DNA of 64,000 nucleotides from an uncultured Christensenellaceae bacterium (GCA_910586655.1 CAJUIR010000002.1:226778-290777), one strand, 5' to 3'. Counted from the first letter of the stretch, positions 17,539 to 26,115 are shown. The notes: generated from the sequence alone by a model not told the origin. Translations and numbers: made by a program.

Positions 17539-18198
17539 ATGTCTCATTTTACTCAAAATACTGCGGTGACGCCTTACTGGAAACGGGTTTTGTTTTCCGA
17601 CGTATTGGTCAACAAATCGGTTGCGGGGCGCATCGCGTGCATGGGCGTCGTTGCGGCGCTTTGCATTGTCACCAACATGTTCGAAATTAAGTTTGCATCC
17701 GTGCAATTTTCGTTAACCGTGTTTTCGTCGGTGTTGGCGGGAATCATCATCGGACCGCTGTTCGGGTTCTGCGCCGTCTTCTTGGGCGACGCCGTGGGAT
17801 ACCTCTACAACAGTATGGGCTATCCTTACTATTGGTGGGTGGCGCTCTCGGTTGCGGCTTCGGCGTTCGTTTCGGGATTGATCATGGGTTTGCCCTTTCG
17901 TTTCAAAGGCGCGGTCTATGTGAAACTTGCGCTGATCAGTATCCTTACGTTGCTGGTCTGTTCGGTTGGGATCAATACGACGGGAATGTATTACATCGGG
18001 CTCAATATCTATTTCCCGAACAACGTCAAACAGGCGATTGCGGAAAAGTTCGGCGGCGAGTTTTCGTTCTGGATCTACTGCGCGATCCGCTACTTTATTC
18101 TCGGACAGATATACAACAATATCGTCAATTATGCGTTGCTGTTTGCGGTCGTGCCGCTGTTGAACGCGGTCAAGCCTTTCAAACTGCGCATTAAATAA
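17539..18198 (+). CDS. folT: ECF transporter S component, folate type (FolT)
   Basis: A 219-residue integral membrane protein with about six helices. The segment following IACMGVVAALCIVTNMFEIKF and the GDAVGYLYNSMG loop match folate-family energy-coupling-factor substrate-binding subunits. It captures folate and works with a shared EcfAA'T module encoded elsewhere. The upstream THF riboswitch supports the substrate call. The start at 17539 is preferred over an in-frame codon at 17494 because a GGGAGG site lies eight bases before it and the upstream region is the riboswitch. Terminated by the hairpin at 18218. Confidence 0.87.
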   Translation: MSHFTQNTAVTPYWKRVLFSDVLVNKSVAGRIACMGVVAALCIVTNMFEIKFASVQFSLTVFSSVLAGIIIGPLFGFCAVFLGDAVGYLYNSMGYPYYWWVALSVAASAFVSGLIMGLPFRFKGAVYVKLALISILTLLVCSVGINTTGMYYIGLNIYFPNNVKQAIAEKFGGEFSFWIYCAIRYFILGQIYNNIVNYALLFAVVPLLNAVKPFKLRIK

Positions 18199-18217
18199 AT
18201 CTTGAAAATTTCATTCG

Positions 18218-18248
18218 GTCAACCGCTTGCGGTTGACTTTTATTTTTC
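18218..18248 (+). terminator. folT terminator
   Basis: A perfect 9-bp inverted repeat GTCAACCGC/GCGGTTGAC (18218-18237) is followed by a T-rich run. Its 3' arm also forms the -35 box of the lgt promoter. Confidence 0.85.
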
Positions 18249-18261
18249 GCTTGTGTATAAT
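18233..18261 (+). promoter_or_regulatory. lgt promoter overlapping the folT terminator
   Basis: TTGACT at 18233-18238 and TATAAT at 18256-18261, spacer 17. The -35 box is part of the folT terminator stem. Confidence 0.8.
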
Positions 18262-18288
18262 AAAGAAGTTAATTCGGGGAGGAACGCG

Positions 18289-19497
18289 ATGGGCGTGCTT
18301 TTGCTGGCGAATAATCCGCAATGGGGTTTGGCGGCGGACGGAAAAGGTTTTTGTGTTTTCGGGTTTGAAATTTATTTTTACGCCGTTTTTATCGTCGTGG
18401 GCATGATCGCGGCGGCGGCGCTATCCGCGCTCCTGATGAAACGGCGGAATATGTCTCCCGATCTGATATTTCTCTTGTTTATCGTATGTATCCCTTCGGC
18501 AATCGTCGGCGCCAGACTGTTCTCCTGTATCACCGATCCTAACCTCGGTATCGCAAAATTTTTCGATTTCCGTGACGGAGGTCTTTCGATTATCGGCGGC
18601 GTATCTCTGGGCGTTGCGTCTGGACTTGCGGTTTGTATCATTAAAAAGGTAAATTTTCTGCGGGCGGCGGATTGCGTCGTGATCAATATTCTGTTTGCGC
18701 AGGCGCTCGGACGCTGGGGGAATTTTTTCAATGCCGAAGTATACGGCGGCGTCGTGAAAGATCCTTCGATGCATTGGTTTCCGTTCGCCGTTCCGATCGC
18801 GCCCGGATTGTCCGGAGTCGATTCGTTCGGCGCGGCAAACGCGACGTGGCACTATGCCTTCTTCTTTTATGAAATGATCGTAAATATGATTGGATGGGCG
18901 TTGCTCTTTTCGGCTGCATGGTACTGGAAGAAAAAACCCAACGGCGTATTTACCTGCGCATATTTCGTCTGGTACGGAACTATCCGCACCATTATGGAAC
19001 CCTTGCGCGACGAACAGTTCATTCTCGGTCACGGCGTGCCTGCCTCGCTCGTCATGTCGATTTTGTTTATCATATTCGGCGTGATCGGGATCGGCTTGCT
19101 GCTGTTTTTCAATTACCGGAAAGAGCATGCGCTCCTCGGCAGCAAAGAGGGCGATCCTTGCGGAATCACTCAATATTTGTCTCCCAATAAAAACGAACAG
19201 CCTTATTATTCAAAAATCAATTTATTGGGTGCGAACTATCCGCCCAAACCGTCCAAAGAGGAATTGAAACGGTTAAAGAAAGCGGGAAAAGGGCAGAGCG
19301 TTTCGCAGCAAGCCGATGTTTCAGAGGAGCAATCAGTCAAGGGAGAAGAGCCCAAGACGGATCCTCGGAACGATTCTTCGGAACCGAACGAAGAACAGAA
19401 AGAAGAACAGCGTTCGCGGGAAGAGACGGAAGCGCCGAAGGAAAACGGCGAAGTTTCTCCAAAACGTCCTAAGACGAAAAAAACGACAAAGAAATGA
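18289..19497 (+). CDS. lgt: Prolipoprotein diacylglyceryl transferase with long charged tail
   Basis: A 402-residue Lgt, which moves diacylglycerol from phosphatidylglycerol to the lipobox cysteine of prolipoproteins at the membrane. The family signature is present as ALGRWGNFFNAEVYGG, and DGGLSIIGGVSLG matches the conserved second region. Seven or so membrane helices fill residues 1-275. The last ~125 residues are an unusual extension, rich in Glu, Lys, Ser and Pro and probably disordered; typical Lgt proteins stop near 260-290. The start at 18289 follows GGGGAGGAA. An earlier in-frame ATG at 18202 lies within the terminator/promoter region and is rejected. lspA lies just downstream. Confidence 0.92.
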   Translation: MGVLLLANNPQWGLAADGKGFCVFGFEIYFYAVFIVVGMIAAAALSALLMKRRNMSPDLIFLLFIVCIPSAIVGARLFSCITDPNLGIAKFFDFRDGGLSIIGGVSLGVASGLAVCIIKKVNFLRAADCVVINILFAQALGRWGNFFNAEVYGGVVKDPSMHWFPFAVPIAPGLSGVDSFGAANATWHYAFFFYEMIVNMIGWALLFSAAWYWKKKPNGVFTCAYFVWYGTIRTIMEPLRDEQFILGHGVPASLVMSILFIIFGVIGIGLLLFFNYRKEHALLGSKEGDPCGITQYLSPNKNEQPYYSKINLLGANYPPKPSKEELKRLKKAGKGQSVSQQADVSEEQSVKGEEPKTDPRNDSSEPNEEQKEEQRSREETEAPKENGEVSPKRPKTKKTTKK

Positions 19498-19574
19498 CGC
19501 ATGCGAAACGTTTCGCGCGTATAGGCGGCGGGACAAGCCGCATATCTATAAAATAAATGATTTTTTAAAATGGG

Positions 19575-19622
19575 TCTTCCGAACGTGCGTAAAATCGCAC
19601 GTGTTCGGGAAGGGAGTAAAGC
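19575..19622 (+). promoter_or_regulatory. Hairpin next to the RBS of the coiled-coil gene
   Basis: CTTCCGAAC..GTGCG pairs with CGCAC..GTTCGGGAAG with small bulges, just upstream of GGGAG and the GTG start at 19623. The 3' arm runs into the ribosome binding region, so folding could limit translation. No T-run follows, so it is not an obvious terminator. Confidence 0.45.
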
Positions 19623-20093
19623 GTGTTGGGATTATACACCAATAAGGACGTACAAAAGTTGGTTCGTCGTCTGCGCGATGAATATGATGCAGTGATCAAA
19701 CGGCAAATGGAAGCGTTTGCCGATTTGAAAGAACAGAACCGTATTCTTCTGGCACGCGTTTCCAAATTGGAATCGGAGCGTGACAGTGTTTCCGACGCCA
19801 TTGTTCATGCCGTGGCGGAAGGCGAGCGGATCAAACGTGAATGCGCGATGGAAGCGGAAAACGAACGGAAAGAACTCGCTCTCCTGGCCGAAAAATGCCG
19901 TATCCTCGGCGAAGATACTCCGGATGCAGGGGACGAGGCGGCGTATTCGGAATTTTTACATAAATTGCATGAGGCGCTCGATCGGGACGACGGCGAGTCG
20001 TTCAATATGGAAGAAGTATTATCTCCCAAGGAACCGCTGAATTTGCAGCAACTCTGCATGGATCTGGGATTGATGGAGGAAGAAAGCGAATGA
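19623..20093 (+). CDS. Coiled-coil, DivIVA-like protein
   Basis: A 156-residue soluble protein. Residues 1-80 form a likely coiled coil (VQKLVRRLRDEYDAVIKRQ, then heptad-like LKEQNRILLARVSKLESERD), resembling DivIVA/GpsB domains that bind curved membrane and organise cell division. The short N-terminal membrane-inserting motif is not clearly recognisable, so the assignment is tentative. The start is GTG with GGGAG upstream; no ATG fits. The stop overlaps the lspA start by four bases, placing it in the lsp-rlu operon. Confidence 0.6.
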   Translation: MLGLYTNKDVQKLVRRLRDEYDAVIKRQMEAFADLKEQNRILLARVSKLESERDSVSDAIVHAVAEGERIKRECAMEAENERKELALLAEKCRILGEDTPDAGDEAAYSEFLHKLHEALDRDDGESFNMEEVLSPKEPLNLQQLCMDLGLMEEESE

Positions 20094-20656
20094 TGACGGC
20101 ATTGTCGTGCGCGCTGATTTGTGCGCTGCTGCTTGCGATCGACCTCATTTCCAAAACGGTCGTCGCGGCTTACGATATTCATCAAATCGATTACTTTTTG
20201 AATTTGGTGCGGATCGACTTTCATAAGAATAACGGCATGATGCTGGGCATCGGCGATAAGAGCGCGGAATGGGTGATGATCCTTGTAACCGCGCTGACGG
20301 GCGTTATGATCGTGGGGATCGTCGTACTTTTCTTTACATTATTCAAAAAGAACCGTCCCGCACAGGTAGCGCTTGCCGTGATTGAAGCGGGCGCCGTCGG
20401 GAATTTTATCGACCGCGTATGTCTCGATTACGTGCGCGACTTTCTGAACGTGAAGAAGGTTTGGTTTTTTCCTTCGTATACCGCGAATTTTGCCGACGTT
20501 TGTATCATGGCAGGCGCGGTCGTTTTGATCTTCATTATCCTGTTTATCGGCAAGGGAGCAGTGTTCCCGATCACCAAAAAATGGAGAGACCAAGCGAAGG
20601 CGGAAGATGCGCGCAAGGCGCGAATGAAACAGGAAAAGAAACGGGACAAGCAATGA
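20090..20656 (+). CDS. lspA: Lipoprotein signal peptidase (signal peptidase II)
   Basis: A 188-residue membrane aspartic protease that cuts prolipoproteins after Lgt has lipidated them. Four hydrophobic segments are seen. Conserved motifs are KNNGMMLGI near residue 44, GNFIDRV with downstream DYVRDF near 103-120 (first catalytic Asp) and TANFADVCI near 132-140 (second catalytic Asp). The start (MM) overlaps the preceding stop, and its stop overlaps the next ATG. Slightly longer than usual because of a Lys/Arg-rich C-terminus. lgt is encoded 0.6 kb upstream, so both lipoprotein-processing steps are close together. Confidence 0.9.
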   Translation: MMTALSCALICALLLAIDLISKTVVAAYDIHQIDYFLNLVRIDFHKNNGMMLGIGDKSAEWVMILVTALTGVMIVGIVVLFFTLFKKNRPAQVALAVIEAGAVGNFIDRVCLDYVRDFLNVKKVWFFPSYTANFADVCIMAGAVVLIFIILFIGKGAVFPITKKWRDQAKAEDARKARMKQEKKRDKQ

Positions 20657-21561
20657 AACGCATGTCTTTCGCGGCGGATAGAGAGTGCCGCGTTGACGTT
20701 CTTTTAAGCGAAAGAACGGATCTGACGCGTTCCGCCGTTAAAAAACTTGCCGACGAAGGCAATGTGACGGTAAACGGAAAAACGGTGAAGGCGGGTCAGA
20801 TCCTGCGCGTGGGAACGGAGGTCGAAATTTTAATTCCAGACCCCGAACCTATTTGCGCCGTTCCCGAAGATATCCCCGTGGAAATCGTATACGAAGACGC
20901 CGATATCGCCGTAGTGAACAAACCGCAGGGAATGACCGTTCACGCAGGCGCGGGAAATCATGAGGGAACGCTTGTAAACGCACTGTTGTTCCGTTTGCGG
21001 CATCTGAGCGGCATCAACGGAAAATTGCGCCCGGGCATCGTACACCGGATCGATAAAGATACTTCGGGACTTTTGGTCGTTGCCAAAAACGACGCGGCGC
21101 ACCTCTCGCTTTCCGCACAGATCGCAGAGAAAACTTGTAAACGCGAATATCTTGCCCTTCTCGAAGGCGTAGTGAAAGAGGATAACGGCACCGTTTCGAC
21201 CGAGATGGGGAGAGACCCCAAAGACCGTTTGAAAATGGCAGTACTACCGGAGGGGAAAGGGCGCGTCGCCGTTACCGATTTTTTTGTGGAAAAACGGTTT
21301 GCCTCCAATACGCTCGTGCGCTTTTCGTTGCATACGGGCCGGACGCATCAGATCCGCGTACATGCAAAACACATGGGACATCCCGTCGTAGGGGATCCGC
21401 TGTACGGTTATAAAAAGCAGAGGTTTGCGTTGGACGGACAGTTGTTGCACGCGTTCCGACTGACGCTGACGCATCCCGTTACGGGCGAACGGATGTGTTT
21501 CGAAGCGCCGCTGCCCGATTATTTCGAGCGCGTGCTGACTGTGTTGCAGCGGGAATCCTAA
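20653..21561 (+). CDS. rluD: 23S rRNA pseudouridine synthase, RluD family
   Basis: A 302-residue pseudouridine synthase. An N-terminal S4 RNA-binding domain (about 1-65, SAVKKLADEGNVTVNGKTVKAG) precedes the catalytic domain with HRIDKDTSGLLVVAKN near residues 133-148, whose Asp is the catalytic nucleophile. Members modify uridines in helix 69 of 23S rRNA or nearby sites; exact specificity cannot be told, as Bacillota have several RluD-like paralogues (YlyB next to lspA in Bacillus is the closest parallel in context). The start at 20653 overlaps the lspA stop. Confidence 0.88.
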   Translation: MKRMSFAADRECRVDVLLSERTDLTRSAVKKLADEGNVTVNGKTVKAGQILRVGTEVEILIPDPEPICAVPEDIPVEIVYEDADIAVVNKPQGMTVHAGAGNHEGTLVNALLFRLRHLSGINGKLRPGIVHRIDKDTSGLLVVAKNDAAHLSLSAQIAEKTCKREYLALLEGVVKEDNGTVSTEMGRDPKDRLKMAVLPEGKGRVAVTDFFVEKRFASNTLVRFSLHTGRTHQIRVHAKHMGHPVVGDPLYGYKKQRFALDGQLLHAFRLTLTHPVTGERMCFEAPLPDYFERVLTVLQRES

Positions 21562-21592
21562 AATATTTTTTCAAAAAATTCCGCAATGTTTG

Positions 21593-21621
21593 TTGCAAAA
21601 ATAAAATTGCAGTGATATAAT
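21593..21621 (+). promoter_or_regulatory. Promoter of the small membrane protein gene
   Basis: TTGCAA at 21593-21598, TATAAT at 21616-21621, spacer 17. The TTGCAA variant of the -35 box recurs before several genes in this window. Confidence 0.75.
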
Positions 21622-21650
21622 AAATAAAAAAGAAAGGAAGGTATGATAGA

Positions 21651-21965
21651 ATGGCAAAACGCAGAAGACAGCGCAGTGAAACGGCTGCAAAACACGATTT
21701 GATCAGATTGTGCGCTTTCGTCGGGATCTTGATTTCCGCAGTTCTGTTTGTAGTCGGCGCGATCCTGAACGCGTGCGGTTTGGGTAACGTAACGGGTGTT
21801 TTCAATTTTGTCGCACAACTTGCGCTTTTGGTTGCAGTCGCGTTCCCCGCATGGGATTTTATCAAATCCAAAGGTAAGGTTTGGAGAATCGTTTACTGGG
21901 TCGCGCTCGTGATTTATATTTTCGGCTGCGTATTCGGGCTTGTTACCGTTTATGTAGCGTTCTAA
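21651..21965 (+). CDS. Small membrane protein of unknown function
   Basis: A 104-residue protein with a basic N-terminus (AKRRRQRSETAAKHD) and three hydrophobic segments at about 18-42, 48-66 and 78-102. I do not recognise the family. It has its own promoter and a strong terminator, so it is monocistronic between rluD and der. The ATG at 21651 has GGAAGG about nine bases upstream. The positive-inside rule would place the N-terminus in the cytoplasm. Confidence 0.75.
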   Translation: MAKRRRQRSETAAKHDLIRLCAFVGILISAVLFVVGAILNACGLGNVTGVFNFVAQLALLVAVAFPAWDFIKSKGKVWRIVYWVALVIYIFGCVFGLVTVYVAF

Positions 21966-21990
21966 GCGCAGGAAACGGAAATTGTTGTGA

Positions 21991-22018
21991 AAAACGGCTT
22001 GCAAAGAGCCGTTTTTTT
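21991..22018 (+). terminator. Terminator of the small membrane protein gene
   Basis: Stem AAAACGGCT/AGCCGTTTT with loop tgcaa, followed by a T-run. Confidence 0.9.
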
Positions 22019-22019
22019 C

Positions 22020-22048
22020 TTTACAAAATTTCAGAAAAACTCTATAAT
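22020..22048 (+). promoter_or_regulatory. der promoter
   Basis: TTTACA at 22020-22025 and TATAAT at 22043-22048, spacer 17. It starts directly after the terminator. Confidence 0.75.
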
Positions 22049-22066
22049 ACGATAAAAGGAGCGAGC

Positions 22067-23377
22067 ATGAGCAACCCCGTAATTGCAATCGTCGGACGTC
22101 CGAATGTTGGGAAAAGCACTTTTTTCAATAAAGTTGCCGGCAGAAAAATATCCATCACCGAGAACAGACCCGGCGTCACGCGCGACCGTATTACGGCAGA
22201 CGCAGAATGGCGGGGCAGACCTTTCACGCTCGTCGACACGGGCGGGATCGAATTAAAAAGCGACGACACCATGTGGAAACAGATCGCGGTTCAGGCGCAA
22301 CTCGCCATCGACACCGCCGACGTCATTCTGTTTTTTACGGACAGCCGCGAAGGGCTGACGTCATCCGATTACGACGTTGCGGATATTCTTCGTAAATGCG
22401 GGAAACCCGTCGTGCTTGTCGTCAACAAAGTGGACGATTACTCCCCCGATAAATTATTTGAATTTTATTCGCTTGGGCTGGGCGAGCCATTTGCGGTTTC
22501 TTCCGAGCATTCGCGCGGCATCGGCGACGTGCTCGATCAAGCCTCGGAATTTTTCGAGCGGAAAGACATCGAGGAGGACGGATCTTTAAAAATTGCCGTC
22601 GTCGGAAAACCGAACGCGGGAAAAAGTTCGCTCGTGAACCGACTGCTGGGTCAGGAACGCACCATCGTAACGCCCATTGCCGGCACGACGCGCGACGCGG
22701 TGGATACCCGTTTCGAGCGGGAAGGGAAAAGTTATACGCTCATCGATACGGCGGGGATTCGCCGTAAACGTTCGGTGGACGACGACGTGGAATATTATTC
22801 GGTGCTTCGTTCTTTCGACGCCGTGCGCCGCGCGGACGTCGTTTTACTGGTGGTAGACGCAAACGAAGGGCTCACCGAGCAGGACGTCAAAATCGCGGGA
22901 TTTGTTCACGAACAAGGAAAACCTTCGGTCGTCGTCATGAATAAGTGGGACACGGTTGAGAAGGATACGCATACGATCGAAAAGTTTGAAAAAGAACTTC
23001 GGGAAGATTTGAAGTTTATGGACTATTTCAAATCGGTTTATATTTCCGCCAAAACGGGACAGCGCACCGAGAAACTGTTGCGTCTTGCGGAAGAGGTCTA
23101 CGAGAACGCGGGGCGGCGTATCCCGACGGGCGAAATCAACGATCTGCTCATTGACGCGATGCGCGTGTCCGAACCGCCTTCGTATTTGGGCAGAAGATTA
23201 AAGTTGTATTTTGCGTCTCAAGTCGCCGTCAGACCGCCGATCTTCGTGCTCATGGTAAACGACGAAAAACTGTTGCACTTTTCATACGAGCGGTATCTGG
23301 AAAACGTCATTCGCGGCGCGTACGATTTTTCAGGTACGCCCGTTAAAATTCAGGTGAGGAATCATAAAGAGTCATGA
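22067..23377 (+). CDS. der: Ribosome-assembly GTPase Der (EngA)
   Basis: A 436-residue protein with two tandem GTPase domains and a C-terminal KH-like domain, the same length as Bacillus subtilis EngA. G1 motifs are GRPNVGKST (residues 9-17) and GKPNAGKSS near 182; G3 motifs DTGG and DTAG, and G4 NKVD and NKWD are all present. It acts in maturation of the large ribosomal subunit. The start at 22067 follows AAAGGAG and begins MSNPVIAIVG; an in-frame ATG at 21881 would run through the upstream gene and terminator and is rejected. The stop overlaps the plsY start by four bases. Confidence 0.96.
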   Translation: MSNPVIAIVGRPNVGKSTFFNKVAGRKISITENRPGVTRDRITADAEWRGRPFTLVDTGGIELKSDDTMWKQIAVQAQLAIDTADVILFFTDSREGLTSSDYDVADILRKCGKPVVLVVNKVDDYSPDKLFEFYSLGLGEPFAVSSEHSRGIGDVLDQASEFFERKDIEEDGSLKIAVVGKPNAGKSSLVNRLLGQERTIVTPIAGTTRDAVDTRFEREGKSYTLIDTAGIRRKRSVDDDVEYYSVLRSFDAVRRADVVLLVVDANEGLTEQDVKIAGFVHEQGKPSVVVMNKWDTVEKDTHTIEKFEKELREDLKFMDYFKSVYISAKTGQRTEKLLRLAEEVYENAGRRIPTGEINDLLIDAMRVSEPPSYLGRRLKLYFASQVAVRPPIFVLMVNDEKLLHFSYERYLENVIRGAYDFSGTPVKIQVRNHKES

Positions 23378-24111
23378 AAGAAATAGCATTTTCCGATTTC
23401 TGGTATTGGATGCTCGTCATGGCGATCGTCTGCTATTTGATCGGCTGCATCAATATTGCCGTCATCATCTCGAAAGCCAGACATAAAGACGTTCATAAGA
23501 TCGGGAGCGGAAATCCCGGGGCAATGAATATCAGTCGGGAATTCGGATTGAAAATCGGATTTTTGAATTTCATGTTCGACGTATGTAAGGGCGGCGTGCC
23601 TGCGCTTGTAACTTACTTTATCTGCCGCGGATACGTCTTTGAGGGAACGGACATTTTGGTTTCCGATCTAACGCGGTATTTTTGCGGCATGTTCGTCATT
23701 TTGGGACATATCTGGCCTGTGACCATGCGGTTCAGGGGAGGAAAGGGCATCGCCTGTACGCTCGGTCTGTTTGCGTTCTGTCTTCCCTGCGAGCAGGCGT
23801 GGTTCATTCCCATTGCGATCGGCGGTTATCTTTTCGTATTGTTTTACATCGCGTTTACCGAGTGGGGGTCGATGGGCTCGCTGATCGGAGTGACCGCGTT
23901 CAGCCTTTGGCAGGGAATGATTTTCTTTTTGCGTTATCAGCAAGACCTGACGAGCGGTTGGGTGGTCTGGCTGTTTATGCTTCTTCTGATGATCAATTTC
24001 CTTACGTGGTTTGCACACCGTAAAAATCTCGTTCGGCTGTTTGCGGGCGAAGAACACCGCACTTCGGTGAAAAAACTGTATAAAGGAAAACGCGGAACCA
24101 AAAATATGTGA
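23374..24111 (+). CDS. plsY: Acyl-phosphate:glycerol-3-phosphate acyltransferase PlsY
   Basis: A 245-residue polytopic membrane enzyme making lysophosphatidic acid from acyl phosphate and glycerol 3-phosphate, the first step of phospholipid synthesis. The three PlsY motifs are visible: IGSGNPGAMNISRE near 46-59, FRGGKGIACTLG near 118-129, and a third C-terminal loop. It is somewhat longer than typical PlsY (about 200) because of a basic C-terminal tail and a longer periplasmic loop. It is coupled to der by ATGA, an order also seen in other Clostridia. Confidence 0.9.
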   Translation: MKEIAFSDFWYWMLVMAIVCYLIGCINIAVIISKARHKDVHKIGSGNPGAMNISREFGLKIGFLNFMFDVCKGGVPALVTYFICRGYVFEGTDILVSDLTRYFCGMFVILGHIWPVTMRFRGGKGIACTLGLFAFCLPCEQAWFIPIAIGGYLFVLFYIAFTEWGSMGSLIGVTAFSLWQGMIFFLRYQQDLTSGWVVWLFMLLLMINFLTWFAHRKNLVRLFAGEEHRTSVKKLYKGKRGTKNM

Positions 24112-24122
24112 GATTTGATGAA

Positions 24123-24160
24123 GATGGCGTTGGGCGCATATGCGCCCAACGCCATCTTTT
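24123..24160. terminator. Perfect 34-base palindrome after plsY
   Basis: 17-bp perfect inverted repeat from GATGGCGTTG to CAACGCCATC with a GCATATGC core, followed by four T residues on the + strand. It lies between the convergent plsY and gpmI genes. Confidence 0.8.
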
Positions 24161-24188
24161 ATGATAACTATAATATAAAATGTAAAGG

Positions 24189-24211
24189 ACGGATTTAACC
24201 GTCCCTTTTCA
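24189..24211. terminator. Second hairpin in the plsY-gpmI gap
   Basis: GGACGG/CCGTCC stem with loop atttaa; T-rich tracts lie on both sides when read on either strand. Likely the gpmI terminator. Confidence 0.65.
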
Positions 24212-25765
24212 TTATTTTACGATCAGACTCTTTCCCGTCATTTCGGGGGGGACGGGCAATCCCATCACGTCTAAAAGCGTAGGCGCAAGGTCGGCAAGAA
24301 CGCCGTCTTTCCGCAGTTCGGCGTTTTTGTACCGATCGGAGACCAACACGACGGGAACGGGATTGGTCGTGTGCGCGGTAAAGGGCGATCCGTCGGGTTC
24401 GAGCATTTTATCGGCATTGCCGTGGTCGGCGGTGAGGAGCGCGCTTCCGCCCATTGCAAGAATTCGGTCGGTTACTTTTTTTACGCATTCGTCTACCGTG
24501 TGCACGGCTTTTACCGCCGCAGGAATTACGCCTGTATGTCCTACCATATCGCAGTTGGCGAAGTTTAAGATTATTGCATCGTATTCGCCCGAGTTCAGTT
24601 CTTCCAAAACTTTTTCGGTCACTTCGTAAGCGGACATTTCGGGCTGTAAATCGTACGTTGCGACTTTGGGCGAGGCGACAAGCACGCGCACTTCGTTTTC
24701 GTTGGGTTCTTCCACGCCTCCGTTAAAGAAGAAAGTGACGTGCGCATATTTTTCCGTTTCCGCAATGCGCAGTTGTTTTTTTCCTAAGGATGCGAGATAT
24801 TCGCCCAGCGTGTTGCGCATACTCTGTTTGGGGAAAGCAATTTCCACGTTTTCAAATGCCGCGTCGTAGACCGTGAAGCAGACGAATACGGGATTCAAAT
24901 ATCCCGTTTTGCGTTCAAACGCCGTGCCTTTGGGAACGGTGAATTCCCGCTGCGAGAATGCCCGCGTGATCTCGCGCGCTCTGTCGGGGCGGAAGTTAAA
25001 GAAGATGACGCTGTCGCCCTGTTCCACCAACGCGACGGGCTTGCCGTTTTCCACGACGCACGTCGGCAGAATAAATTCATCGGTAACGCTGTTCGCGTAA
25101 GATTCTTCCAGTGCTTTTACGGGGCATTCGCATTTTACACCGCTGCCGACGGTGAGCATATCGTATGCTTTTTCCACTCTGTCCCAGTTGTTGTCGCGGT
25201 CCATCGCGTAATATCTTCCCGAAAGCGAGGCAATTTTGCCGTAGCCGAGTTCGTTAATTTTCGTTTGAAGTTCTTTTACGAATTCCACGCCCGAGGTGGG
25301 GGAAACGTCGCGTCCGTCCATAAAGCAGTGAACATAGGTTTGCGGTACGCCGTAAGATTTTGCCATTTGAAGGAGCGCGTATAAATGCGTAATGTGGCTG
25401 TGTACGCCGCCGTCGGAAAGCAGTCCCCAAAGGTGCAGTTTTTTGCCGTTTTGTTTGGCGTTTTCCATTGCCTTTAACAGTGCGCCGTTTTCAAAAAAGT
25501 CGCCGTCATCGATCGCTTTCGTGATTTTGGTCAGATCCTGATAGACGATCCGCCCCGCGCCCATATTGAGGTGTCCGACTTCGGAATTGCCCATTTGCCC
25601 GTCGGGAAGTCCGACGGAAAGCCCGCTTGCGCCCAGCGTGGCGGAGGGATAATTTTTGCGCAATTCGTTTACATTCTTGCTTCCGTCCATCGAAATCGCG
25701 TTTCCGTCCGTTTGGGGATTCAGCCCGTAGCCGTCCATAATGATCAATGCGTAAGGTGTTTTCAT
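24212..25765 (-). CDS. gpmI: 2,3-bisphosphoglycerate-independent phosphoglycerate mutase
   Basis: A 517-residue metalloenzyme interconverting 3- and 2-phosphoglycerate. It has the alkaline-phosphatase-superfamily start (YALIIMDGYGLN, metal Asp), the catalytic serine in MGNSEVGHLNMGAGR near residue 62, and metal-binding motifs HFMDGRD, VGHTG and LTADHGNADKM. Length matches the family. The start at 25765 follows GAGGTATCCT; a longer frame from 25822 has no ribosome binding site and crosses the promoter. tpiA and pgk follow the same strand further right but with their own promoters. Confidence 0.95.
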   Translation of the reverse strand: MKTPYALIIMDGYGLNPQTDGNAISMDGSKNVNELRKNYPSATLGASGLSVGLPDGQMGNSEVGHLNMGAGRIVYQDLTKITKAIDDGDFFENGALLKAMENAKQNGKKLHLWGLLSDGGVHSHITHLYALLQMAKSYGVPQTYVHCFMDGRDVSPTSGVEFVKELQTKINELGYGKIASLSGRYYAMDRDNNWDRVEKAYDMLTVGSGVKCECPVKALEESYANSVTDEFILPTCVVENGKPVALVEQGDSVIFFNFRPDRAREITRAFSQREFTVPKGTAFERKTGYLNPVFVCFTVYDAAFENVEIAFPKQSMRNTLGEYLASLGKKQLRIAETEKYAHVTFFFNGGVEEPNENEVRVLVASPKVATYDLQPEMSAYEVTEKVLEELNSGEYDAIILNFANCDMVGHTGVIPAAVKAVHTVDECVKKVTDRILAMGGSALLTADHGNADKMLEPDGSPFTAHTTNPVPVVLVSDRYKNAELRKDGVLADLAPTLLDVMGLPVPPEMTGKSLIVK

Positions 25766-25792
25766 AGGATACCTCTTAAATTCGTTTTTTTT

Positions 25793-25822
25793 ATTATACA
25801 ATGAATTTCGGTCTGTTTGCAA
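25793..25822 (-). promoter_or_regulatory. gpmI promoter
   Basis: On the - strand, TTGCAA (25817-25822) and TATAAT (25793-25798), spacer 18. Confidence 0.7.
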
Positions 25823-25938
25823 GCGCAGGAATTACATTTCTGTAATTTTATTGAAAAATCCGAAATTCAAGAACGTGGCGCGGAAAAACCGGCTCCGCGC
25901 AGGAAATGTGTAAATTGACTGAAAAAACAAACGGCGGA

Positions 25939-26049
25939 TTGATTTCGGCATGGAACTGTGCTATAATCGGTTTAACGATTTTTCGTTTTACTTATATATC
26001 TAAAAAAATAGGAGGTGTCGGAATGGGGGCGCGGGCAAAACCTCAGTAG
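25939..26049 (+). promoter_or_regulatory. Orphan promoter, strong RBS and 8-codon ORF
   Basis: TTGATT at 25939-25944 and TATAAT at 25962-25967 (spacer 17) precede an excellent AGGAGGTG and ATG at 26023. The frame closes after eight codons (MGARAKPQ, stop at 26047). Sequence after it resembles the end of the recombinase element, so this may be the 5' end of a gene interrupted by insertion, or a short leader peptide. Confidence 0.5.
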
Positions 26050-26090
26050 AACACTTAAATTGTGTTATTTGACCTAAAAATAAAGAAAAA

Positions 26091-26108
26091 CCACTATATA
26101 TAGTGGTG
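26091..26108 (-). terminator. Terminator of the recombinase remnant
   Basis: Perfect 18-base palindrome ACCACTATATATAGTGGT followed by TTTTTCTTT on the - strand, just past the recombinase stop codon. Confidence 0.75.
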
Positions 26109-26115
26109 CGCCAAA

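Noticed and set aside
20419..20652. A 78-codon N-terminal extension of the pseudouridine synthase.
   Set aside because: It overlaps lspA in another frame, and the S4 domain begins right after the ATG at 20653, which overlaps the lspA stop as in the rest of the operon.
21881..22066. An earlier start for der adding 62 residues.
   Set aside because: It would run through the small membrane protein gene, a terminator and the der promoter; length and sequence fit the start at 22067.
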